Shown here: positions 1 through 7,471 of the stretch, in pieces
Layout: the number at the start of each line of letters is the position of its first letter
How positions within the stretch are numbered: the stretch's first letter is position 1
Assembly: GCA_963705155.1 (NCBI GenBank)
Contig: CAVPJC010000005.1
Coordinates: 31,976 to 95,975 of the forward strand
DNA: 64,000 nt
From: CAVPJC01 sp963705155
Lineage (GTDB): Bacteria > Chloroflexota > Anaerolineae > Anaerolineales > UBA4823
Direction: 5' to 3'
The notes under the pieces: generated by a model
What the model was told of the DNA's origin: nothing
Seen by the model: the letters and a program-made list of their open reading frames with translations, nothing else
Database searches by the model: none
Position numbers and translations under genes: made by a program

Positions 1-417
1 GCCTGGCACCAGCATGCTGCCCCGGCGGAAGCGGTTCAGCAATTGGGCCTGGTAGGGGTCGATGCGCGTGATCACCTGGGTGGATACCACCTGAGGCCGG
101 ATGCGGTCTTCGATGCGCAAATCAAGCCGTGACAGCACCACCCTTCCGGCTTCCAGAACCGCTGCCTGGCTGTGCGAATGCACCTCGAACATGCCGAACT
201 CGCGTTCAACAATCTGTGCACCTGGGCGGGCTTCGGTGGCCTTCACGGCGATATCGACGACGCGAAAGACTTCGTTGCCGGGCGACATCTCCACATACAA
301 AGCAGCCATCCCCTCCGTAGGCAGGTCGCCCTGGGTCACGGTGCCTACAAAAGCGGCGTACTGGGGCTGCATGCGATCCAGGTAACAATAGCAGCGCAAT
401 GAAAAAGCATCACTCAT
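1..417 (-). CDS. BMC-domain microcompartment shell protein (partial)
   Basis: The first 139 codons of a shell protein that runs off the left edge. The start ATG lies inside the end of eutJ (8-base overlap), so translation is probably coupled. The part seen has a BMC-like order: strand (AALYVEM), helix (VFRVVDIAVKAT), strand pair (GAQIVEREFGMFEVHS), helix (AAVLEAGRVVLSRL). After it comes a linker, IRPQVVSTQVI, and DPYQAQLLNRFRRG, which looks like the lead into more sequence. A tandem-domain trimeric (BMC-T) shell protein is my best guess, but the second domain is outside the window. It would form a shell facet with the hexameric protein encoded at 1329-1658. Confidence 0.75.
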   Translation of the reverse strand, partial: MSDAFSLRCYCYLDRMQPQYAAFVGTVTQGDLPTEGMAALYVEMSPGNEVFRVVDIAVKATEARPGAQIVEREFGMFEVHSHSQAAVLEAGRVVLSRLDLRIEDRIRPQVVSTQVITRIDPYQAQLLNRFRRGSMLVPG

Positions 418-1279
418 AATCTTCTCCGTATAAAAATCCTAATGGGGCGGATCGTGCAGTGCCAAGCCCCAGCGGGGTGACGAACAGCGGGTGGCTGACC
501 ACCTGGGTAGGTAGGCCGGTGTAATCTTGAACCACCTCAGCCATGCCATGGAAAGCCGAGCTGCCGCCGACCAGGGTGATCGAGCGCACATCCCGACCGC
601 GGATGTGCCGTTCGGTGATGCTGGCCACTTTCTCCATCACAGGCCGCACGGTGGGCAGCAAACGAGGCTGCTGGGCGGGGTCGATTTTCAACGCCTCGGC
701 CTCCTCGAAGCTGATCCCCAGCGCTCCGGCAATCACCAGCGAGAAATGGGTGCCGCCGGTGGCTTCATCGGCGGTGTATATGACCAGACCATCCTGCAGA
801 ACGGCAATACCCGTGGTGCCGCCGCCTACATCCACAATGGCGCCTTCGCGCAGCTTGAGCACGTTGTTGGCCGCGCCGGGTTCGTCGATCAGCCCCGAGC
901 AGCTCATCCCTGCCGCCTCGACCACATGGGCGGTGGCGCGCACTTCCACCCGGGGCACGCCCGGGGGATAACCGCTGGCGGCGTGGGTCAGCTCACGCCC
1001 AATGCGCGCTTCGACCCGCTGCTTCATGCCGCGCAGCAAGTCGGCTGCGCCGGTAAAGTCCACCACCAGCCCATCGCGCACCACCTGGGCAAACTGCCAC
1101 TCGCCGGCCAGGGGCGTGCCGCTCTCATCGGTCACCACCAACACCAGGTAAGCGGTGCCCAGGTCTACCCCCACCCGGAGCTTCACGTCGAGAGAGCAGG
1201 GACGCGGCGGCGCGTTCTCAGACAGCCGGCGGGGCAAGATCACCGCTTCGGCACTGGGTGAGATAGCGCGCAAGGTCAC
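410..1279 (-). CDS. eutJ: EutJ-like actin/Hsp70-fold ATPase of the microcompartment locus
   Basis: About 289 residues, the usual EutJ size. EutJ is an ATPase of the actin/Hsp70 superfamily found in metabolosome operons and thought to act as a chaperone for cargo or the activation of core enzymes. The nucleotide-binding motifs are visible: phosphate-1 VGVDLGTAY (residues 36-44), phosphate-2 AIVDVGGGTTGIAVL in the middle and adenosine motif ITLVGGSSAFHGM near the end. It lies 49 bases after the shell gene. The start is uncertain: this frame opens with GTG at 1279 and a poorly structured N-terminus, while an ATG at 1304 in another frame begins MLSLAAAPRDLARYL and would join this frame after a one-base change, which may be the true start. 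Confidence 0.88.
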   Translation of the reverse strand: MTLRAISPSAEAVILPRRLSENAPPRPCSLDVKLRVGVDLGTAYLVLVVTDESGTPLAGEWQFAQVVRDGLVVDFTGAADLLRGMKQRVEARIGRELTHAASGYPPGVPRVEVRATAHVVEAAGMSCSGLIDEPGAANNVLKLREGAIVDVGGGTTGIAVLQDGLVIYTADEATGGTHFSLVIAGALGISFEEAEALKIDPAQQPRLLPTVRPVMEKVASITERHIRGRDVRSITLVGGSSAFHGMAEVVQDYTGLPTQVVSHPLFVTPLGLGTARSAPLGFLYGEDYE

Positions 1280-1328
1280 GCGGGGCCGCTGCGAGAGAAA
1301 GCATGGATTGAGCTGTTTGATGCTTCAA

Positions 1329-1658
1329 TTACTTGGCTGATCCGGCGCCGCTCCCGCCAAAGCTGCCTTTCGTGTTCTTGGGCAGGATCATTTCAACGTC
1401 GGAATGCGGGCGTGGGATGACATGCACCGAAACCAGCTCGCCGACACGCTTGGCAGCGGCTGCGCCGGCATCTGTGGCAGCTTTTACCGCGCCGACATCG
1501 CCGCGCACCATGACGGTGACATAACCGCCGCCCACATATTCCGAGCCGATCAGCACCACATTGGCGGCTTTGACCATCGCATCGGCTGCTTCGATGGCGC
1601 CGACCAGGCCGCGGGTTTCGACCATTCCTAGAGCAATTAAAGAAGTATCCAGAGCCAT
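1329..1658 (-). CDS. BMC-H hexameric shell protein (PduA/EutM/CcmK-like)
   Basis: A 109-residue single-domain shell protein that should form the hexameric tiles of the compartment. The canonical BMC opening IALGMVETRGLVGAIEAADA is intact, as is VTVMVRGDVGAVKAATDAG around the central pore. The pore loop reads YVGGGYVT, glycine-rich as in metabolosome pores that pass small polar metabolites. A disordered Gly/Ser tail (SFGGSGAGSAK) ends the protein. AAGGAAGGAA sits directly before the ATG, a strong ribosome site fitting the high copy number of shell tiles. It lies 34 bases downstream of the aldehyde dehydrogenase. Confidence 0.95.
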   Translation of the reverse strand: MALDTSLIALGMVETRGLVGAIEAADAMVKAANVVLIGSEYVGGGYVTVMVRGDVGAVKAATDAGAAAAKRVGELVSVHVIPRPHSDVEMILPKNTKGSFGGSGAGSAK

Positions 1659-1692
1659 TTCCTTCCTTCCTTTTTCCTGTGACGTTTACGAA

Positions 1693-3161
1693 TCAGGTTT
1701 GCTTGCTTTCCAATATTTCGTTGACAACCTGCCGGACAACGCCGCTCGATATCTTCAGGTGAGGGCCGGCAGCGGGTGAACCAGGGCTAAAAGCTTCCAG
1801 CGGTGGGGGGATCATTTCGTAGGCCAGCCGCTTAATGTTGATCAGGTGATGGGCGGTGACATTATCGCCGGTGATCGAGCCGCCCACGCCACCCGACCCC
1901 AGGGTTAGCGAGGGCATCACGCCGGTGGTCAGGCCGATGGCGCCCAGCGTACCCATCGTGTTGACCAGGATGCGGAAAACGGGCTTTTCCAGGCCAAAAG
2001 CCATGATCGCCCGTTCATCGGTGGCATGGATGATCTGGGTGTGGCCGCGCCCGCCGGTATTGATCAGGGCCATGGAGATCTCGCAGCCCTGCTCCCAGCC
2101 ATCCGCTTCATACCAGCCCAGAACGGTGGTCAGTTTCTCGTGCGAGAGCGGCTCCTGCCTGCCCACCTTGGTCAGAGGGGTCACCAGAATGCGGGTTTGC
2201 GTGGGCACCATGAAACCGGCATACGCGGCGATATAAGACGCTGAGCTTGGCGACCACGGCCGTGTTGATGCTGCCATCGGAATGGAAGACGATGCGGCGC
2301 AGCGCCTGGGTTTCGTGTTCGTTGGTGAAATAGGCGCCTTCGGCGCGCATCAGCTCGGCCAGCCGGCGGGCGATAGGCCGGTCGGCGATCACAGCCTGCT
2401 CGGTGGCGCAAATGGTGGAGTAATCGAAGGCTTTGGAAGCCACGATGTAGCGGGCAGCTTTTTCGATATCCGCGCTGCGATCCACGTAAACCGGCACATT
2501 CCCCGGGCCAACGCCATAGGCGGGTTTGCCGGTGGAGTGCGCGGCGCGCACCATCGGCGACGCCGCCGGTGGCCAGGATAAGCGCCGTCAGGCGGTGGGT
2601 CATCAGCTCCTGGGTGCCCTGCAGCGAAATCTGCTGCATGCAGCCGATCAGGCCTCTGGGCGCGCCGGCGTTCTCTGCCGCCAGGGCCATGGTCTGGGCC
2701 GCCTCGTAGGTGCAGCGCACCGCCGAAGGATGGGGCGCAAAGACGATGGCGTTGCGCGCCTTGACGGCAATCAGCGCTTTGAAGAAGGCGGTGGAGGTGG
2801 GGTTGGTGGAGGGAACCAGCGCCACCACCACGCCCATCGGCCAGGCGATCTCGTACAGGCGGCGCTCGGCGTCGTGCCGGATCACGCCGACGGTTTTCAG
2901 GTCGCGGATGCTTTCCCACACCACCCGAGAGCCAAACTCGTTCTTGATCTTTTTATGGGCTGCCACGCCAAAGCCGGTCTCTTCCTGCGCCAGGCGGCCC
3001 AGGCGTTCGGCTGCCTGGTAGCCGGCTTCCGCCATGGCCGCGCACACCCGGTCCACCTCGGCCTGCGAGGCGTGGCTCCAGCTTTGCCAGGCATCATGGG
3101 CCTTGTTGGGCCAGCAGTCGCGTGCTTCCTGAATCGAAGAAAGATCTTTGTCCAGCGCCAT
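1693..3161 (-). CDS. CoA-acylating aldehyde dehydrogenase of the microcompartment (frame broken twice)
   Basis: Converts an aldehyde plus CoA and NAD+ to acyl-CoA and NADH; here the substrate is probably acetaldehyde from DeoC. Homology runs without loss through three frames: 3161 to ~2555, ~2555 to ~2243 and ~2243 to 1693. Landmarks are VVALVPSTNPTSTAFFKAL (cofactor-binding region), GKPAYGVGPGNVPVYVD, and the catalytic cysteine in YSTICATEQAVIAD. The C-terminus carries a Gly/Pro linker followed by an amphipathic helix, ISSGVVRQVVNEILESK, which resembles an encapsulation peptide. The N-terminus starts directly in the fold and lacks the leader seen in PduP. Each break is explained by one added or lost base, so the gene may be whole in the organism. 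Confidence 0.88.
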
Positions 3162-3170
3162 AGCTGGACG

Positions 3171-3463
3171 TTATCTTGACTTCCGAACACGACCTCGCCG
3201 TCCACTTCCAGCGAATCGATGATCGACATGATCACCGCATCCACCGGGGTATCTTTGGTGATGGCGGTCTGCCGGGCAGAAGAGCCGGCGCAGGTCAGCA
3301 CCAGGTCGCCCACCCCGGCATCCACGGTATCGACAGCCACGTAGGGCTTGCCGAACGGCTCGCCGCGCTCATCCGTCTGGCGGACGATCAGCAAGTTTTT
3401 GCCCGATAATTTTTCATCTTTGATGGTGGATACGGTCGTTCCAATCACTCTGGCGATCAGCAT
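3171..3463 (-). CDS. eutN: EutN/CcmL pentameric vertex protein
   Basis: A small BMC-vertex protein that caps the corners of the shell. It begins MLIARVIGTTVSTIKDEKL and holds the family signature VDTVDAGVGDLVLTCAGSSAR, then VDAVIMSIIDSLEVDGEVVF. In the given sequence the frame runs past the family end into the aldehyde dehydrogenase. Adding one G in the GG at 3183-3184 gives the ending F-G-K-S-R and a TAA at 3171-3173, the expected length of 97 residues; the 293-base span is one short of a multiple of three, which supports a lost base. As given it is also in frame with deoC, with no stop between them. It may start at this ATG or be the C-terminal part of a fusion. Confidence 0.82.
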
Positions 3464-4408
3464 AGCTGGCTCTCCCGAGATCAATAACTCTTTGGCGCGG
3501 GCGGCTGCGGGCGCCAGCGGCTGGCTGTTGCTGGGGCCTTGCATGATCTTGACCCCGGCGCTGGCGCCAATGCGGGTGGCTCCGGCTTTGATCATGTTCT
3601 CGGCATCTTCATAAGTGCGCACGCCGCCCGAAGCCTTAACACCCATTTCCGGCCCCACCACCCGGCGCATCAAGGCCACATCGTGCACCGTGGCGCCGCC
3701 GCCGGCAAAGCCGGTGGAGGTTTTGACAAAATCTGCCCCGGCTTCTTTTGAAAGCAGGCAGGCGATCGTTTTTTCCTCGTCGGTCAGCAAGGTGGTCTCC
3801 AGGATGACCTTGACGATGATGCCGCGGGCGTGCGCCGCATTCACCACGCCCCGGATATCCTGTGCCACCAGTTCCAGGTCGCGGGCCTTGAGCGCGCCGA
3901 TATTGATGACCATATCGATCTCGGTTGCGCCCTGGTCGATGGCGTTTTTAGTCTCAAAGGCTTTGACCTCGCTGGCGGTTGCTCCCAGGGGGAAGCCGAT
4001 CACCGTGCAGACCTTCACCGCCGAGCCTTCGAGCAGCTGGGCGCACAGTTTCACCCAGGCAGGGTTAACGCACACCGAGGCGAACTGGTATTTGCGCGCT
4101 TCAAAGCACAGCTGGGCGATCTGGTCCGGGGTGGCGTCGGGTTTGAGCAGGGTGTGATCGATCATGCGGGCCAGGTTGGCATCCTGGGGAATGACGCCGA
4201 GAGTGGATGAAAGCCGCTCAGCGCCGGCGTCCACCACCTTCCCGGCCTCGGTCAAAGCAGGTGTGCACACACAGCCCTTCGGCGCAGTTAGACTTGCACT
4301 GCCGCCTTCAGGCGCTGCGGCCCGCTGCTGCTGTTCGGCCATGGCGATCAGCACTTCGCGGGTGATGATCTCAACAAGCTGTTCAACAGTTTTTCGATCC
4401 GGGTTCAT
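3464..4408 (-). CDS. deoC: Deoxyribose-phosphate aldolase with N-terminal targeting helix
   Basis: Class I aldolase that cleaves 2-deoxyribose 5-phosphate to glyceraldehyde 3-phosphate and acetaldehyde. The core begins near residue 80 (ARMIDHTLLKPDATPDQI). It includes VCTVIGFPLGATASEVKAFE, EIDMVINIGALKA and the Schiff-base lysine in DFVKTSTGFAGGGAT, with a second lysine in GVKASGGVRTYEDA. The first ~75 residues are extra: an amphipathic helix (TVEQLVEIITREVLIAMAEQ) and a low-complexity linker with a CVC motif, the usual form of an encapsulation peptide. I chose the ATG at 4408, which has GAGGG six bases upstream, over the TTG at 4420. No stop separates it from eutN in this sequence, so the true C-terminus is unclear. 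Confidence 0.92.
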
Positions 4409-4451
4409 GGACACCCTCAATATTCAATCGGTGGGTCAGAACTCTAGCCGG

Positions 4452-5075
4452 CTAATCCCGGTTCATCAGGTGCACCCATTTTGTGTACAGTTTTTCGATG
4501 GTGACAATTTTCTTCACCCGGCGCTCGTGGCGCCCGCCGCCAAAAGCGGTAGAAAGCCAGACGGTCACGATCTGCTTTGCCAGGGTCGCGCCGATTAAAC
4601 CGGCGCCCAGGGTCAAAACATTGGTATCGTTGTGCTCGCGGCCGTTGACCGCCGAGGAATAATCGTAGGCCATGCCGGCGCGCACCCCGGGCACCTTATT
4701 GGCCACAATACAGCTGCCAATTCCGGCGCCATCGATGATGATGCCCCGCCAGGCTTTGCCCCCACTGACCGCCCGGGCCACCTCGTGCGCAAAATCAGGG
4801 TAATCCACCGCCTCTTTGCTGTGGGTGCCTACATCCATCACCTCATAGCCCAGCGCAGCCACTTCTTTTTTCAGGGATTCTTTCAGCTCATACCCACCGT
4901 GGTCCGCGCCCATCGCCACCACCTTGCGCTCAGACGCTTTGCTTTCTGCCGGAACGGGTGGTTTGGCTGGATCAGGGGTGTTTTGCGGGGCGCTGCCAGG
5001 CTTCGAGTTCCCCATCAATTGAGCGACCACACGCTGAACAATCGAGTGGATTTCGTCGTCGGGTTTATCGCTCAT
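4452..5075 (-). CDS. rpiB: RpiB/LacAB-family sugar-phosphate isomerase with N-terminal targeting helix
   Basis: First gene of the microcompartment operon, ~207 residues, about 55 more than free RpiB. Residues ~7-22 (DEIHSIVQRVVAQLMG) form an amphipathic helix followed by a Pro/Ala linker, as expected of an encapsulation peptide. The isomerase domain follows: VVAMGADHGGYELKESL, NGREHNDTNVLTLGAGLIG and GGGRHERRV. RpiB interconverts ribose 5-phosphate and ribulose 5-phosphate. The usual catalytic cysteine (ICGTG-type motif) is Asp here (GIIIDGAGIGSCI), so the exact substrate or mechanism may differ. RpiB and DeoC together are the mark of sugar-phosphate-utilising (SPU) compartments. The gene ends 43 bases before the deoC start. 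Confidence 0.92.
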   Translation of the reverse strand: MSDKPDDEIHSIVQRVVAQLMGNSKPGSAPQNTPDPAKPPVPAESKASERKVVAMGADHGGYELKESLKKEVAALGYEVMDVGTHSKEAVDYPDFAHEVARAVSGGKAWRGIIIDGAGIGSCIVANKVPGVRAGMAYDYSSAVNGREHNDTNVLTLGAGLIGATLAKQIVTVWLSTAFGGGRHERRVKKIVTIEKLYTKWVHLMNRD

Positions 5076-5117
5076 GCGGGGTTTCTTTCATATTGTTGCA
5101 GGCATGCCTGGAAACAT

Positions 5118-5146
5118 ATTATCGTGCGTTCTATGGGCTTTGTCAA
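5118..5146 (-). promoter_or_regulatory. Sigma-70-type promoter of the microcompartment operon
   Basis: On the minus strand TTGACA (5141-5146) is followed by a 17-base spacer and GATAAT (5118-5123). This is a perfect -35, ideal spacing and a five-of-six -10, placed 42 bases before the rpiB start. The rest of 5076-5437 holds only the rplS promoter and leader on the other strand; I see no gene in it. No operator repeat was recognised around the promoter. Confidence 0.75.
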
Positions 5147-5332
5147 GCAATCGAGGACGAGGTGGGGATTATCACGCCCCAGGCAGAGTGCGGTGAGCCG
5201 TTCAATTCCTGCGAACATAACCATATCTTCTGGAACCGATCCTGACTGCTGGATGAATTTAAGTGCTGGACAATGTTACTCTTACGTGTGAAAAACTGAG
5301 ATAAATTCCCCCCACAAATTTATAGTGCATGG

Positions 5333-5368
5333 TATAATCTGACGCCGCGCCGCTTCCGGCGGTTTTTT
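5333..5368 (+). promoter_or_regulatory. rplS promoter -10 and leader hairpin with T-run
   Basis: TATAAT at 5333-5338 is followed within 10-25 bases by a compact GC hairpin (GCCG-CTTC-CGGC, 5348-5361 including the closing pair) and six T residues. The placement at the very start of the transcript, ~70 bases before the L19 start codon, suggests a leader attenuator for ribosomal protein L19. A terminator of an upstream plus-strand transcript is less likely, since no gene precedes it on this strand. No clear -35 was found. Confidence 0.5.
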
Positions 5369-5437
5369 CATCTTTTCTGCTATGACCGGAACGGGCGAGT
5401 GTTTTTGAGCAATCTTACACAATTAAGGATTATTCCG

Positions 5438-5785
5438 ATGAGCGAAATTCTGAAAGCTTTAGAATCACCTGTCAATGAAAATATTCCCCAACTTCGCCCT
5501 GGCGATATGGTGAAGGTCTTTATCCGTATCAAAGAAGGCAACAGCGAGCGTACCCAGGAATTTAAGGGCATGATCATCCGTACCCGTAACAGCGGCAACA
5601 ATGCCAACTTCACCGTCCGCCGGGTTGCCAGCAACGGGGTTGGTGTAGAGCGTACCTTTCTGTTCCGGTCTCCCCGTGTGGAGAAGGTGATGGTGGAGCG
5701 CCATTCCCACGTTCGCCGCGCCCAGCTTTATTACCTGCGTGAACGCACCGGTAAAAGCTCACGCCTCAAACAGAAGTTCTCCTGA
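5438..5785 (+). CDS. rplS: 50S ribosomal protein L19
   Basis: Ribosomal protein L19 sits at the interface of the 30S and 50S subunits. The 115-residue product carries the family hallmarks: PQLRPGDMVKVFIRIKEG, ERTQEFKGMIIRTRNSG, FTVRRVASNGVGVERTF and the basic C-terminal segment VRRAQLYYLRERTGKSSRLK. I chose the ATG at 5438, which has AAGGA upstream, over the TTG-like start at 5399. It is monocistronic here: its own -10 and leader hairpin lie upstream and a terminator follows, rather than the common rpsP-rimM-trmD-rplS order. Confidence 0.98.
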   Translation: MSEILKALESPVNENIPQLRPGDMVKVFIRIKEGNSERTQEFKGMIIRTRNSGNNANFTVRRVASNGVGVERTFLFRSPRVEKVMVERHSHVRRAQLYYLRERTGKSSRLKQKFS

Positions 5786-5880
5786 ACTTGAGGGTTCCGG
5801 GATGTCTTTCCTATCTGCTTCCGGGTTGCAGCGCTTGCAGCCGCAGGCAGGACGGACAATGAGAAGAGTTCGATCCCCTG

Positions 5881-5911
5881 GGCGCAGCCGGTTAAGGCGC
5901 TGCGCCTTTTT
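5881..5911 (+). terminator. Rho-independent terminator after rplS
   Basis: GGCGCAGC (5881-5888) pairs with GCTGCGCC (5899-5906), an 8-bp GC stem, followed by five T residues. It lies about 95 bases after the L19 stop and just before the next gene. Confidence 0.8.
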
Positions 5912-5928
5912 CATTTAATGGAGCGAAC

Positions 5929-6647
5929 ATGCCTGCACCGTTGATCGGGGTTACCACCTTTCGGGTTGTTCTCAAATCTGGCGCAATAGTCCACGCGGCC
6001 ACACAGACCTATATCCGCGCCCTGCTGCGTGCCGGGGCGACGCCCGTGCTTTTACCGTTGGATCTTCCCGATACAGCCCTGGCTGATTTGCTGCCTCGCC
6101 TGGATGGAATCCTGTTTACGGGCGGCGGGGATGTACATCCCCGCCGTTATGCCAGCCAGATGCATCCTCTGGTGAGCGAGGTGGATGAAGACCGCGACCG
6201 CATTGAGCTGCAACTGGTTCAGGCTGTCAAGGCTGCAGGCAAGCCTTTCCTGGGCATTTGCCGCGGCATCCAGGTTATCAACGTGGCCCTGGGCGGCAGC
6301 CTCTACGAAGATATCCTCGATCAGCACCCCGGGGCCGTACGCCATGCTTACTTCGATCCAAGCCCGCTGATTACCTGGCGCATTCTGTCAACATAAAACC
6401 CGGCAGCCGGTTGAACCAGCTTTTGGGCGGATCTGACGTGCAGGTGAACAGCATCCATCACCAGGGCATCCGCACCCCTGCCTCCAATGTCCTGGTAACG
6501 GCTTATGCCCCAGATGGAATTATTGAAGCCTTCGAATTGCCGGATCATCCTTTTGGGCTGGCGGTGCAATGGCACCCGGAGTGTCTGCCAGATGATCCCG
6601 CCATGCAGCGCCTGTTCAGGGGCTTTGTGCAGGCGGCAGGTAAATGA
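5929..6647 (+). CDS. PuuD-like gamma-glutamyl hydrolase, class-I glutamine amidotransferase fold (one frame break)
   Basis: A peptidase C26 protein of ~239 residues, related to gamma-glutamyl-GABA hydrolase. The nucleophile elbow is FLGICRGIQVINVALGG and the catalytic His-Glu pair is in AVQWHPECLPDD near the end. DGILFTGGGDVHPRRY is the oxyanion-loop region. The frame changes near 6357-6361 (after RHAYFD, resuming KPADYLAHSVNIKPG), explained by one lost base; the rest is intact. Its stop overlaps the murI start as ATGA, so the two are translationally coupled. The substrate is not settled by the sequence. Confidence 0.85.
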
Positions 6648-7471
6648 TCGGAATTTTTGACTCCGGGGTAGGTGGTCTATCGGTGCTGCGCGCTGTCCGC
6701 GGGCTGCTTCCAGAGCAGGAACTGTTCTATGTTGCCGACCAGGCGCACGTGCCGTACGGGCCGCGTCCTCTTGAAGAGGTGCGCGCTTTTTCCGAAGGCG
6801 TGACCGGCTGGCTGCTGGAACAGGGCGCCGGAATAGTGGTGGTGGCATGCAACACCGCCTCAGCGGCTGCGCTGCATCACCTGCGGCGCGTATTCCCGAG
6901 CACGCCTTTTGTCGGTATGGAACCGGCGGTCAAGCCGGCCGCCGAAGGCACACTTTCTGGCGTGGTTGGGGTTCTGGCGACGCCGGCCACCTTTCAGGGG
7001 GAACTGTACGCCTCGGTAGTCGAGCGCTTCGCCCGGGGAGTAACCGTTCTGCAACACACATGCCCGGGGCTGGTGGGGCAGATTGAAGCCGGCGAGCTGG
7101 ACACGGCGCGCACGCGCACCATTCTGGAAGAAGCCCTGCTGCCCATGATGGCGCAGAACATCGATACCATCGTGCTGGGATGCACGCATTATCCCTTTGT
7201 CATACCCCTCATCCAGGAGATTACGGGTCCGGGGGTGCGAGTGATCGACCCGGCGCCGGCAGTAGCGCGCCAGGCTGCGCGCTTAGTGCAGGCGCGCCTG
7301 CTTCAACCGCACCACGACCTGACCGGTCCAGTCAGGACCGGTGCTGCCATCCGGTTTTATACCACCGGCGACCCGATGGGTATGCAGGCCTTGCTGCCGC
7401 GCTTGTTGGGCCAGGAGGGGATGGTCTATCCGCTGCGGTGGAATGGCGATCACCTGTCCTCGCCGGCTTGA
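6644..7471 (+). CDS. murI: Glutamate racemase
   Basis: Makes D-glutamate for peptidoglycan from L-glutamate. The two catalytic cysteines are both present: VACNTASAAALHHL and LGCTHYPFVIPLI. Other signatures are the start IGIFDSGVGGLSVLR and the YVADQAHVPYGPRP segment. At 275 residues it is full length. The start overlaps the upstream hydrolase by four bases. Its last 22 bases overlap the tail of the convergent phosphatase gene. With murJ at 43024-44619 it indicates that this organism makes peptidoglycan or retains the pathway. Confidence 0.97.
   Translation: MIGIFDSGVGGLSVLRAVRGLLPEQELFYVADQAHVPYGPRPLEEVRAFSEGVTGWLLEQGAGIVVVACNTASAAALHHLRRVFPSTPFVGMEPAVKPAAEGTLSGVVGVLATPATFQGELYASVVERFARGVTVLQHTCPGLVGQIEAGELDTARTRTILEEALLPMMAQNIDTIVLGCTHYPFVIPLIQEITGPGVRVIDPAPAVARQAARLVQARLLQPHHDLTGPVRTGAAIRFYTTGDPMGMQALLPRLLGQEGMVYPLRWNGDHLSSPA

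Noticed and set aside
527..1261. A 244-codon open frame on the plus strand over eutJ
   Set aside because: It is antisense to a gene with clear family motifs, is rich in His/Gly/Arg as expected of a shadow frame in GC-rich DNA, and resembles nothing.
2526..3179. A 217-codon plus-strand frame in the microcompartment locus
   Set aside because: Shadow of the aldehyde dehydrogenase, which has the catalytic Cys and C-terminal helix on the other strand.
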